A DNA stretch of 64,000 nucleotides, taken from assembly GCF_000378105.1 (NCBI RefSeq), contig NZ_KB899248.1:186001-250000 (forward strand), written 5' to 3'. The notes beneath the pieces are model-generated. The model did no database searches. It was not told where the DNA came from and was given only the letters and a program-made list of their open reading frames with translations. Positions 1 to 8,463 of this stretch are shown here, in pieces (the stretch's first letter is position 1; the number at the start of each line of letters is the position of its first letter). The position numbers and the translations under genes were made by a program. Source of the DNA: Rubritalea marina DSM 17716. Lineage in GTDB: Bacteria; Verrucomicrobiota; Verrucomicrobiia; Verrucomicrobiales; Akkermansiaceae.

Positions 1-35
1 TGATCAGGTTCACCATCACGGTGGCACCACGATCG

Positions 36-111
<76 letters not shown>

Positions 112-129
112 TTTTTTAATCAATGAAGG

Positions 130-161
130 TCAGTAAGCTCCCACGCTTGCTGATTTTTTTT
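130..161 (+). terminator. intrinsic terminator after tRNA-Thr
   Basis: TCAGTAAGC (130-138), loop TCCCAC, GCTTGCTGA (145-153) with one G-T wobble, then eight T (154-161). It ends the tRNA-Thr transcript. It may also shield the convergent penicillin-binding protein gene, whose stop lies at 188. Confidence 0.75.
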
Positions 162-187
162 GGTCTCTTGCCAGGCCTTTTGGCTCA

Positions 188-1876
188 TCACTCATGCACG
201 ATGAAGTCGCGGATCCAAGACCTTGAGATGGATTGCATCTGCTTGAGGAGTGGGTCGCGTGGCTTGACGGATCGCGCCTTATCATAGCCTACCCAGAGCA
301 CAAAGGTGATGCTTTCGTTAGAGCCAAACGACCATAGTGCGCGCCCTCCAAAGGCGTGGGTGGTGATGCTGAAGTCGCTACGCTTTTTCTTTTTGCGCAG
401 TAGCTTTAGTGATTGTTTGGCAGTTCCAGCTTGTAGCACCTCGTTGAGCTGCGGCGTGTGTTCATAGCCTTTGCTGTGATCGGAATAGCTGATGCTATCG
501 ATGGTGAATGGCTTGGCGAGTTGGCCGTCATTGGAGAGAGTGGCAAGTGCTGAGGCGAATTGTAGCGGGCTGGCTGTCAGTGAGCCTGAGAAGAAATCGC
601 GTTTGTTGATGCTGGTGCCGAGGCCTAAGTGCTTGGTGAGCTCGATGCAGGCATCGGTATTGAGTTGCTTGCTTGTGAGCTGGGGCTTGCCGAGGATTGG
701 GTGTTTTCCGTGCTCGAGTGCGATGGTGTAGATGAATGGGTAAAAGGCTGCTCCGAGATCCATGCGGCCATCGATGGCGCGGTTGAATTCTGAGGTGTCG
801 GCATTGATCCCGCCGATGATGGAGCGGATCGCACCTGTGTTGTTATCGAGCACGACGCATGCAGCTTGGAGGTCTGGTAGTTTGGATTGTTCGATGAGAG
901 ATTGAATGTCTTGGTCACAGCGATCGAGGATGGCGAGGTCGAGGCTGCTGTGGATGGTGAGCTCGCCTGAGGTGATTGCGTTGTCGCGGAGAATGCTTGG
1001 GAGTTCTCGATCGATAGCCTGGATAGCGTATCCATTGGTGAAGGCGATCATGGCGCGTTTCTTCTGACCATCTTTGGCGAGGCCTAGAGGTTTAGACTTC
1101 TCGGCATCTGCGGTGCTGGCATTGATCATGCTTTCGTTGAGCATACGATCGATCACTTGATTGCGTTGTTCGACGGCGCCCACTGGGTTGCGCAATGGCG
1201 AATAGAGGTGTGGGCCGCGCACAATTCCTACTAGGGTGGCAGATTCAGCGAGGTCTAGCTGGCTGGCTGGCTTGTTAAAGTATTTGTGTGCTGCGGCATT
1301 GATCCCGTAGCAGCCAGAGCCGAAGTAGATTTTGTTGAGGTAGAAGAGGAGGATTTCTTTCTTGGTGTATTGTTCTTCGATGCGCAGGGTAAGCGCGATT
1401 TCGAGTAGTTTTCTGTGGATCGATTTGGCGCGAATGTCGTAGGTGTTGCGCGCTAGCTGCATGCTGATGGTGGAGGCACCTTGGGTGAAGGATAGGTCTT
1501 TGACGTTGCGCAGGGTGGCGCGTGCGAGTCCCAGGAGGTCGACGCCTGGGTGCTCGTAGAAGGACTGGTCTTCACGAGCTGTGAGTGCATCGAGCAGGTG
1601 CTGAGGTAGCTCGTCAGGGTTAGACACCAAGCGGGTGTTGTTGGTGTTGCCGATGAGTGGGATGCCGTGGCGGTCGACCAGCTTGGCTTTATGTTGCACT
1701 TGCTCCACCTTGTGGATGTCGTAACTTTGTGCCAGTTGGCGGTAGTAATATGCAGCACCGGCAATGGCAAGGCCCGCGACAACCGCCAAGACGAGGCTGA
1801 GCTTGATCAAGAGACTGAGGAACTCTGAGCGATGGCCACGGCGTGAGTCACGCCTGTTGAGGTGTTTGTTCGGCAT
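188..1876 (-). CDS. class A penicillin-binding protein homolog: glycosyltransferase domain with degenerate transpeptidase
   Basis: A 562-residue inner-membrane protein with one N-terminal membrane segment (about 20-43) and a GT51 peptidoglycan glycosyltransferase domain. The domain carries the catalytic glutamate in AREDQSFYEHPG (E102) and the family signature GASTISMQLARN. It should polymerise lipid II into glycan strands. The C-terminal penicillin-binding fold is still recognisable (FNRAIDGR, VLWVGYD), but its active site is gone. Where the neighbouring paralog has GSIFKPF, this protein has GAAFYPF (375-381), so both the nucleophile serine and the lysine are lost. The SxN and KTG motifs are absent too. 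The gene lies 20 bases downstream of an intact PBP1A-type gene, as if in one operon. The reading frame is intact over its whole length, so this is not simple decay. It probably acts as a monofunctional glycosyltransferase with a structural pseudo-transpeptidase domain. Confidence 0.85.
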   Translation of the reverse strand: MPNKHLNRRDSRRGHRSEFLSLLIKLSLVLAVVAGLAIAGAAYYYRQLAQSYDIHKVEQVQHKAKLVDRHGIPLIGNTNNTRLVSNPDELPQHLLDALTAREDQSFYEHPGVDLLGLARATLRNVKDLSFTQGASTISMQLARNTYDIRAKSIHRKLLEIALTLRIEEQYTKKEILLFYLNKIYFGSGCYGINAAAHKYFNKPASQLDLAESATLVGIVRGPHLYSPLRNPVGAVEQRNQVIDRMLNESMINASTADAEKSKPLGLAKDGQKKRAMIAFTNGYAIQAIDRELPSILRDNAITSGELTIHSSLDLAILDRCDQDIQSLIEQSKLPDLQAACVVLDNNTGAIRSIIGGINADTSEFNRAIDGRMDLGAAFYPFIYTIALEHGKHPILGKPQLTSKQLNTDACIELTKHLGLGTSINKRDFFSGSLTASPLQFASALATLSNDGQLAKPFTIDSISYSDHSKGYEHTPQLNEVLQAGTAKQSLKLLRKKKKRSDFSITTHAFGGRALWSFGSNESITFVLWVGYDKARSVKPRDPLLKQMQSISRSWIRDFIVHE

Positions 1877-1896
1877 CTGGTGGGTAGACGGGGGAA

Positions 1897-4128
1897 TTAG
1901 CGGACAGGGACGGCGCGTGCGGGTGCTGGAGGTGTGTCTTCGACGACCGTGGCTCTTACTGGATGGTTGTCACAGGTGTGGCGTGGCACGAGATCGAGTG
2001 GAACCATCGCGGAGTAGGCCGAGCGTGCTTGGCGGCAGCCTGGGGTGGCGAGCTGAGAGCTGTAGCGGCAGAGGCTGACTTGCTGCATTTGCATGGTGGG
2101 TTCGAGTGAGAAGGCGGGGTAGAGTTGGCTGTCTGCTGACTTCATGAATTTGGCCCAAATCGGCATGGCGAGGGTGGAACCATACCCGCGGTTGAGTGTC
2201 TTCTGATTGTTGTCCATCCCGACCCAAACGGCGCAGGTTAGAGAGCTGCTGTAGCCTGCGAACCAAGCGTCGCGGTAGTTGTCCGTGGTGCCGGTCTTGC
2301 CACCGCAGGGATCTTTGTAGCCATATACAGAGCGGAGGCTGGCAGCGGTGCCGCGTTGGGTCACATCCTGTAAGGTTTTAGAAACGTTCCAGGCTGAACC
2401 TTCTTTGGCGGCCTGGTAGGAAATGACACCCGAGCCAGGGTAGACGATATTGCCTTCGCTGTCGGTGATTTCAGAGATGATGAATGGGCGTTGAATTTTG
2501 CCAGTATTCGGGAAGACCGTGTAGGCTTGAGCTACCTGAAGTGGTGTGGCTTCGAAAGCTCCTAGGTAGGTTGCGGGTGTGGTGGGGATTTTCTGGTGGA
2601 AGCCGACCAGGCGCGCGGTGTTGAGCACATTGTTGATACCAGCGTAGTTACCGATGCGGACGGAAGAGGTGTTTCGTGAGCGTGAGAGCGCCTCAGTCAC
2701 GGTCATCATGTTTTGGTAGGTTTTATCGGAATTGGCAGGCGACCAAGAAGCCGGGGCGCCATCAATTTCACCAGGGCGGATGCGCGAGTCGCGTACCCAG
2801 CCACCTGGCTGAAGACCTTTATCGAAGGCAGACATATAGACAAAGGGTTTGAAGATTGAGCCGATCTGGCGGCGCCCGTGCATCGCACGGTTGAATTTGG
2901 ATTCATCGGCATTGCGTCCGCCCACGATGGCTTTGATTGCGCCACTATGGTTTTCGATACAGACGAGGGCACCTTGGATGTAGGCTGGTGCTTTGTTCTG
3001 CTTGCCACTGAGGAACTGCTTGCGTGTTTGGTGGCGGTAGCCCGAGCGTTTCTCGATTTGACTGAGGTGACTCTCGACAGCGACTTCGGCGGATTTTTGA
3101 AGTTTTGGGTCGATGGTGGTGATGATGTGTAGGCCGCCCATGCTGATGTTGTGTTCCTCGAGGATGATATTGAGGTCGCGGCGGATTGCGTCCATGGCGT
3201 AGGAATCATGGATGATTCGGCGCGATTTCGGGCGTAGCACGACCTCTTCAGCCTTGGCCGCATCAGCCTGCGTTTGGCTGATGAATTCATAGTGCACCAT
3301 GCGTGCGAGGGTGACATCGCGTTGGTTGATTGCCGCGGGGAGGTCGACAAATGGAGAGTAGGTGTTTGGGCCGCGGATGATGCCGGCAAGCATCGCCGAT
3401 TCGGACAGGCTGAGGTCGGCCGCGGATTTTTCAAAGTAGGTACGCGAGGCGGCTTCGATGCCTTGGATTGAATGGCCCCAGAAGATCCTGTTCATGTAGT
3501 GCTGCAAGATCTCTTCCTTGGAAAAGTTGCTTTCAATGCGAAGAGCGATCGCCATTTCAAGGAGCTTGCCGTCTATCGTCTTGCCTGGGTAGGAAAACGA
3601 GTTGTCTGCGAGCTGCATGGTGATTGTGGAGGCTCCTTCTTTTTTGCCACGTGTGGCGTAGCGCATGATGACGCGGGCGAGCGAACGGATGTCGATGGCT
3701 CCGTGTTCGTAGAAACGGGCGTCTTCACGAGCAATGAGCGCCATGATAAACCATTCTGAAATGTCGTCGAATTCCAACATCAAGCGATTGTCGCCATGCA
3801 CGGTGCCAATCTCGGTGCTGCCATCGCTTGCATAGACGATCGACCGCGCAGGCATTTCCTCGATCTGTGCAAGATCGTAGCCTTGGGCTCGGATGCCGTA
3901 AAAGAGGGTGGAAGCTAGTGAAAAAAAGATGCCAGCGAAGCCGCAGAAGACGATGCTGGACGCACAGAAACGCTTGAACGGGTGCCACTTTCTGGTGAAG
4001 TGTTGGGTCAAGTGGTAGGGCCAAAAACACAGCTTCCAGAACCAATGCACCTGCTTTTGAGGCTTTTTGGCTGGCTTGCGGGATGTTCGCTTTTTTGCTC
4101 TCTTGCGCGTTGTTTTTTTTGCTGCCAT
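1897..4128 (-). CDS. bifunctional penicillin-binding protein 1A-type (glycosyltransferase/transpeptidase)
   Basis: A 743-residue class A PBP that polymerises lipid II and cross-links peptidoglycan in the periplasm. It starts with a Lys/Arg-rich cytoplasmic tail, followed by one membrane segment (about 55-77). The GT51 domain has catalytic E135 in AREDARFYEHG and the signature GASTITMQLADN. The transpeptidase has all its motifs: SIFK (S424, K427), SRN (484-486) and KTG (611-613). The frame is open upstream to 4236, but the ATG at 4128 gives the natural lysine-rich N-terminus. The extension would overlap the upstream promoter region and contains no recognisable domain. It is first in a two-gene unit with the degenerate paralog. 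The C-terminal tail carries three cysteines and is proline-rich. Confidence 0.9.
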   Translation of the reverse strand: MAAKKTTRKRAKKRTSRKPAKKPQKQVHWFWKLCFWPYHLTQHFTRKWHPFKRFCASSIVFCGFAGIFFSLASTLFYGIRAQGYDLAQIEEMPARSIVYASDGSTEIGTVHGDNRLMLEFDDISEWFIMALIAREDARFYEHGAIDIRSLARVIMRYATRGKKEGASTITMQLADNSFSYPGKTIDGKLLEMAIALRIESNFSKEEILQHYMNRIFWGHSIQGIEAASRTYFEKSAADLSLSESAMLAGIIRGPNTYSPFVDLPAAINQRDVTLARMVHYEFISQTQADAAKAEEVVLRPKSRRIIHDSYAMDAIRRDLNIILEEHNISMGGLHIITTIDPKLQKSAEVAVESHLSQIEKRSGYRHQTRKQFLSGKQNKAPAYIQGALVCIENHSGAIKAIVGGRNADESKFNRAMHGRRQIGSIFKPFVYMSAFDKGLQPGGWVRDSRIRPGEIDGAPASWSPANSDKTYQNMMTVTEALSRSRNTSSVRIGNYAGINNVLNTARLVGFHQKIPTTPATYLGAFEATPLQVAQAYTVFPNTGKIQRPFIISEITDSEGNIVYPGSGVISYQAAKEGSAWNVSKTLQDVTQRGTAASLRSVYGYKDPCGGKTGTTDNYRDAWFAGYSSSLTCAVWVGMDNNQKTLNRGYGSTLAMPIWAKFMKSADSQLYPAFSLEPTMQMQQVSLCRYSSQLATPGCRQARSAYSAMVPLDLVPRHTCDNHPVRATVVEDTPPAPARAVPVR

Positions 4129-4284
4129 ATTGATGCGTAGAAAATCGATCCAGCCCGCATGGTGGGAGGCAATCTCGACATGTATGCTATGTTCGATACA
4201 CCGTGACTCTTCAACGCTTAATTCATAAAATTGCAAAAATTAAATAAATCTAAACGATTAGAATCGCTCTATCGGTATCGCACT

Positions 4285-5283
4285 ATGATTAGATATAAAT
4301 ACACCGTATTGATGATGATTATTGCAGTGCTGGGTGTGAATTTCACTCAGGCTGTCATTGGCGCACCAGCGCCCCGGGGAATCGAGGACCTCAAGGCCCT
4401 TCAGAATAGGGTGCAGCAGGTGGTGGAAAAGAATCAAAAAGCGACTGTGGCTTTAAATTCCAATGAGAATGGCGCTTGGGGGAGTGGTGTTGTGGTGTCA
4501 GCGGATGGCCGCATCCTCACTGCTGCGCATGTGGTGCAAGGCGCCGAATATGTTTCTGTGATTTTTCCTGACGGTTCTGAAACCAAGGCGAAGGTGCTCG
4601 GTGCGAACCGCAGCAAGGACACAGCGATGCTGCAGATAGTCCGAGGTGGCGAATACCCATATGTCGAGATTGGCAATTCAGATTCTCTGGAGGTTGGGGA
4701 TCTTTTGGTGGCAATGGGGCATGCGGGTGGTTATGACCCGTTGCGTCGCCCGCCGGTTCGCTTTGGGCGATTGATCTCACAAAATGTGGCTGACTTTTTC
4801 ACCAGCGATTGCACCCTGATCGGGGGCGACTCAGGCGGACCTATTTTTGATATTAGTGGCAAGTTGGTGGGAATCAATTCTTCGATTGGATTTGATCTGA
4901 AGGCAAACAACCATGCAGGCATCAGTGGGATTAAGGCCGACTGGGACAAGTTGGCGGCATCAGAAACGTGGGGGAGCTTGAGTGCGAACCCATTTGCAAA
5001 TAATGACTCACCCGTGCTGGGTGTCGTGATAGCAGGCAGCAACGCGCAGGGCGTGGTGCTCTCTGCGGTGGTGCCGGGTAGCCCCGCTGAGCATGCAGGT
5101 GTGCAACGAGGAGATGTGATCCGCTCGGTCGCGGGCATCCGCGTGCGCGACGGTGGCGAGTTGCTGGTTGAGATCAATCGTTTTCGGGCAGGACAAGAAT
5201 TAGAAATTGAAGTGGTGCGCGGGCGCCGTGTGATCCCAATGTCGATCATGCTGACTCGCCGGGGTGAGCTTTATAAGCAATAA
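4285..5283 (+). CDS. secreted S1C trypsin-like serine protease with C-terminal PDZ domain (DegP/DegS-like)
   Basis: A 332-residue periplasmic protease. An N-terminal hydrophobic signal is followed by a chymotrypsin-fold domain with a full triad: H82 in LTAAHVV, D112 in SKDTAML and S183 in GGDSGGP. A single PDZ domain (about 243-322) ends the protein. This is the one-PDZ DegS/DegQ layout and suggests envelope protein quality control or regulated proteolysis. The frame is open back to 4231, but the ATG at 4285 places the signal peptide correctly. It is followed after 15 bases by a related gene that appears proteolytically dead, so the two are probably co-transcribed. It is divergent from the PBP operon across a 156-base gap. 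Confidence 0.88.
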   Translation: MIRYKYTVLMMIIAVLGVNFTQAVIGAPAPRGIEDLKALQNRVQQVVEKNQKATVALNSNENGAWGSGVVVSADGRILTAAHVVQGAEYVSVIFPDGSETKAKVLGANRSKDTAMLQIVRGGEYPYVEIGNSDSLEVGDLLVAMGHAGGYDPLRRPPVRFGRLISQNVADFFTSDCTLIGGDSGGPIFDISGKLVGINSSIGFDLKANNHAGISGIKADWDKLAASETWGSLSANPFANNDSPVLGVVIAGSNAQGVVLSAVVPGSPAEHAGVQRGDVIRSVAGIRVRDGGELLVEINRFRAGQELEIEVVRGRRVIPMSIMLTRRGELYKQ

Positions 5284-5298
5284 GAAAGGAATGATTTG

Positions 5299-6501
5299 AT
5301 GATGGATTTGAAGCAGATAGTTGGAATCGGGTGGATGGCCACATTGCCATGGCTGGCTCAGGCGCAAGAACCTCGCGACCTCGCAGAGCGTGGTTTACCC
5401 TTTGTGCGGCCTTCCGATCAGCAAAAGTTGGTGGAGCAGGCAGATTCTTTTTTTCAGGCATTGGACCCCATTTCTGAGAGTCTTGGCAAGTACGCTGTGA
5501 ATGTCTTTAGCAATGGCAAGATGGTGGCTCGTGGCACGGTGGTCGATGATGGAGTACTCACAAAGTGGAGTGAATTGGTCGCACGTGGTTCGGATATTTG
5601 GGTGCTTGGCCATGACGGTGTGAAGCGTGAAGCGCGCGTGGTTGCGGTGTATTTGGATTACGACTTCGCCTTACTGGACTATGGTGGTGGCTTGGACTCG
5701 GTGACTCAGGCTGAATTGAATGAATCCCTTGACTTAGCTTCCTTTATGATGGCGGTCGGGCCATCGGGGAAAGCGCATGGGTTTGGGGTCTTGAGTGTTG
5801 CTGAGCGCAGTCTGCGCGAGACGGATAAGGCATTCTTAGGGGTGCGGATGAGTATGAACCCAGTAGAGGGTGGTGGGGTCTTGCTCGAGTATGTTGAGCA
5901 GGACTCAGGAGCTGGCCGAGCTGGTTTACAGCAAGGCGACGTGGTCAAACGAATCAACGAAACCATGATCCATGGGATGCATGAGATGGGGGGGTATTTG
6001 CAGAAATTGACTCCGGGCACTCAGGTCGATATTGAAGTCATGCGTGACGGCCAAAACCAAGTTGTTGAAGTTTTGTTGGGAGCCCGTCCTGATTTAAAGC
6101 GTTTTTCACCGGAGCGGATGAAGCAAATGAAACGCATGGGTGGTACCATCAATGGAGTGGCTGAAGGCTTCCCTGATATTCTTCAAAGCGACATGCAGGT
6201 GGAGGCTCGGGATGCTGGGAGTCCGGTCTTTGATATCGATGGGAAATTTGTGGGAGTGGTGGCCGCGCGCTCGAGTCGCATCAAAACCTATATTGTGAGT
6301 GCTGATGATATGTTTGCTGAATTGGCTGGGGAGCCCGACAAACGCGTCGAGGGATTCACCAGTAGCCAGCAGCCGCTAAGCCCCACGGTAATGAATGCTG
6401 GCGAAAACCAACAACTTATCGAGGAACGCAACGAATTGCTGCGCTACATTGAAAAGGCGCAGCAACGTCTCCGTGAAATTGATGCGGCTATGAAGGAGTA
6501 A
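5299..6501 (+). CDS. secreted S1C-like pseudoprotease with PDZ domain
   Basis: About 400 residues with a signal peptide ending near AQA. It matches the first barrel of the preceding protease (GTVVDDGVLTKWSEL for GSGVVVSADGRILTAAH; LDYDFALL for SKDTAML). It then has a PDZ domain (about 178-262) and only after that the second-barrel end (RDAGSPVFDIDGKFVGV for GDSGGPIFDISGKLVGI). The histidine position is replaced and the catalytic serine is alanine, while the aspartate remains. The C-terminus is a short predicted coiled coil (about 370-400). AAGGA at 5286-5290 stands 8 bases before the ATG at 5299; a TTG at 5296 is less likely. Probably a non-catalytic regulator or substrate adaptor for the upstream protease. 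Confidence 0.78.
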   Translation: MMDLKQIVGIGWMATLPWLAQAQEPRDLAERGLPFVRPSDQQKLVEQADSFFQALDPISESLGKYAVNVFSNGKMVARGTVVDDGVLTKWSELVARGSDIWVLGHDGVKREARVVAVYLDYDFALLDYGGGLDSVTQAELNESLDLASFMMAVGPSGKAHGFGVLSVAERSLRETDKAFLGVRMSMNPVEGGGVLLEYVEQDSGAGRAGLQQGDVVKRINETMIHGMHEMGGYLQKLTPGTQVDIEVMRDGQNQVVEVLLGARPDLKRFSPERMKQMKRMGGTINGVAEGFPDILQSDMQVEARDAGSPVFDIDGKFVGVVAARSSRIKTYIVSADDMFAELAGEPDKRVEGFTSSQQPLSPTVMNAGENQQLIEERNELLRYIEKAQQRLREIDAAMKE

Positions 6502-6583
6502 CTTTTTCTCAACTTTTGCTTGAATATTACAGCAAATATTGCAGCTTGCTGCCGCGCAACGCGAAAGCGATGACGCAAAACGT

Positions 6584-6658
6584 TCCGGCATAGCTCAGCG
6601 GTAGAGCGGGTGACTGTTAATCACTAGGTCCTTGGTTCGATCCCAAGTGCCGGAGCCA
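6584..6658 (+). tRNA. tRNA-Asn (anticodon GTT)
   Basis: Acceptor TCCGGCA (6584-6590) pairs with TGCCGGA (6648-6654). The D stem is GCTC/GAGC, the anticodon loop CTGTTAA gives GTT, the T arm carries GGTTCGATCCC, and CCA (6656-6658) is encoded. It is a stand-alone gene followed by a strong terminator. Confidence 0.95.
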
Positions 6659-6663
6659 TTAAT

Positions 6664-6697
6664 AAAGCTCATTTCCTCACAGGAAATGAGCTTTTCC
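6664..6697 (+). terminator. intrinsic terminator after tRNA-Asn
   Basis: A perfect 14-base stem: AAAGCTCATTTCCT (6664-6677), loop CAC, AGGAAATGAGCTTT (6681-6694), followed by a T-rich run. The roughly 260 bases from here to the first sulfatase hold no other feature I can support beyond a presumed promoter. Confidence 0.85.
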
Positions 6698-6956
6698 TTT
6701 TGATGGATGTCTCACGCTTGCAATATGCTTGGCTGAGGCAGCGACCACCGAGCCAATTTTGTTATAAAAAATTAGCAACTCTCGTGATTTAATTACAAGA
6801 ATTGCGGGGTGTGAGACGTAGCTATGCATGGCCCAAGTATGCTAGATCTTCCGCGCGTTGTGCAGCTACTGCATTTCTGCGATCGACGGCCAGATGAAAA
6901 CTAGGATGATAAACAAAGCCCAGGCGGCTCAGCCTCAAGCCTCTAGAACAAGACCC

Positions 6957-8426
6957 ATGACTATATCAACGCATCGCACCACAACCTATCGCCCCGCTGT
7001 TCATGTCAGCAGCTTGTTGGCGCTCTTTAGTTCATTGTTTCTGACTACCTTGTCCGCTGAGGAAGCCAAGCCAAACATCATATATGTACTTGCGGATGAT
7101 CTAGGCTATGGCGATTTAGGGTGCTACGGGCAAGAGGTCATCCAGACCCCGCACATTGACCAGATGGCAGCTGAGGGGATGCGTTTCACCCAGCATTATT
7201 CAGGCAGCACAGTCTGTGCTCCATCACGCAGCACCTTATTGGAAGGAAAGCACACCGGGAATACCTACGTGCGAGGTAATGGCCGATTACAGATGCGAGA
7301 AAACCCAGATGAGATGATCTTTCCTGAGGCGCTGCAGCGAGCTGGCTACCACACGGCCATGATTGGTAAGTCCGGGCTAGGCTGTAATACTGATGATGCG
7401 ACCCTACCCGCCAAGAAGGGCTTTGATTATTTCTTTGGTTACACATCACACACTGGGGCGCACTTTTACTATCCCGATTACCTTTGGAGGAATTCCAATG
7501 GTAAGGTGGAGAAAGTGGAATACCCGAACAACACACTGCATGAGGGGGATCAATATAGTTCCGAACTGGTGATAGACGAAGCATTGCAATACATCGAGCA
7601 ACAACAAGATGGGCCATTTTTCCTCCACCTCGCGTTCCAGATCCCGCATGCGAGCCTCCGAGCAAAAGAAGAATGGAAGGAAAAATACCGCCCTATTTTA
7701 AAGGAAACACCTCTAGAGAATCCGGTGCAACAATACCATTACTCGATCGAGCGCGAACCCAAAACCACTTTCGCGGCGATGGTTTCCCATATGGACCACA
7801 ACATGGGGTTGCTGCTCGCTAAATTACGTGAACTCGGGATTGCAGAGAATACCTTGGTCATGTTCGCAAGTGACAATGGGGCGATGGAGGAAGGGCAACA
7901 TAAAATGGCGACATTCAATTCCAATGGGATTCTTCGCGGAGGTAAGCGAGATATGTGGGAAGGAGGCATCCGCACTCCGATGATTGCGTGGTGGCCAGGC
8001 AAAATTGCATCAGGCTCTGAAACTGACCACCTCTCTGCCTTTTGGGATGTTTCTCCAACTGTCCGTGAATTGTCTGGGGCCGATCCACAAGCTGACACTG
8101 ACGGTATTTCTTTTGTGCCCACATTGTTGGGGCAGGGGGAGCAAGGCGAGCACGAGTATCTGTATTGGGAATTCTACGCTCATGGCGGGATCCAAGCGAT
8201 TCGCCGTGGTGATTGGAAATTCATCCTCTACCACGGCAAAGGCGATAGGCCTCGAAAGGTTGAGTTATTCAATCTCGCTGAGGACATTTCAGAGACGACA
8301 AACCTAGCCCAGCAATATCCCGAGAAAGTCTCAGCTTTCTCAAAGGAACTCATGAATGCGCGGAGCAAACCAGAGTCACCTCACTATAAGTTTTCCACTG
8401 AAAGGGCAGCTCCAGCTGCCAAGTAA
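6957..8426 (+). CDS. secreted type I (formylglycine) sulfatase
   Basis: A sulfatase of the alkaline phosphatase superfamily, about 489 residues. A hydrophobic export signal precedes the metal-site motif VLADDLGYGD. The signature CAPSR (C87 from this start) is where a formylglycine-generating enzyme would convert the cysteine to the catalytic residue. SDNGAMEEG and the LFNLAEDISE region near the C-terminus are also family hallmarks. It probably hydrolyses sulfate esters of marine polysaccharides; the exact substrate cannot be read from the sequence. The start is uncertain: the frame is open to 6858 and an ATG at 6894 is possible. The 6957 ATG gives the shortest N-region before the signal. A second sulfatase follows after 37 bases, suggesting co-expression. 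Confidence 0.85.
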   Translation: MTISTHRTTTYRPAVHVSSLLALFSSLFLTTLSAEEAKPNIIYVLADDLGYGDLGCYGQEVIQTPHIDQMAAEGMRFTQHYSGSTVCAPSRSTLLEGKHTGNTYVRGNGRLQMRENPDEMIFPEALQRAGYHTAMIGKSGLGCNTDDATLPAKKGFDYFFGYTSHTGAHFYYPDYLWRNSNGKVEKVEYPNNTLHEGDQYSSELVIDEALQYIEQQQDGPFFLHLAFQIPHASLRAKEEWKEKYRPILKETPLENPVQQYHYSIEREPKTTFAAMVSHMDHNMGLLLAKLRELGIAENTLVMFASDNGAMEEGQHKMATFNSNGILRGGKRDMWEGGIRTPMIAWWPGKIASGSETDHLSAFWDVSPTVRELSGADPQADTDGISFVPTLLGQGEQGEHEYLYWEFYAHGGIQAIRRGDWKFILYHGKGDRPRKVELFNLAEDISETTNLAQQYPEKVSAFSKELMNARSKPESPHYKFSTERAAPAAK

Positions 8427-8463
8427 CATAGTCTCGAACTACCTCATCAACGTTGAATTGGAT

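Noticed and set aside
4128..4236. N-terminal extension of PBP1A to 4236
   Set aside because: The extra 36 residues have no membrane or domain character and reach into the divergent promoter region. The ATG at 4128 gives the typical Lys/Arg-rich start.
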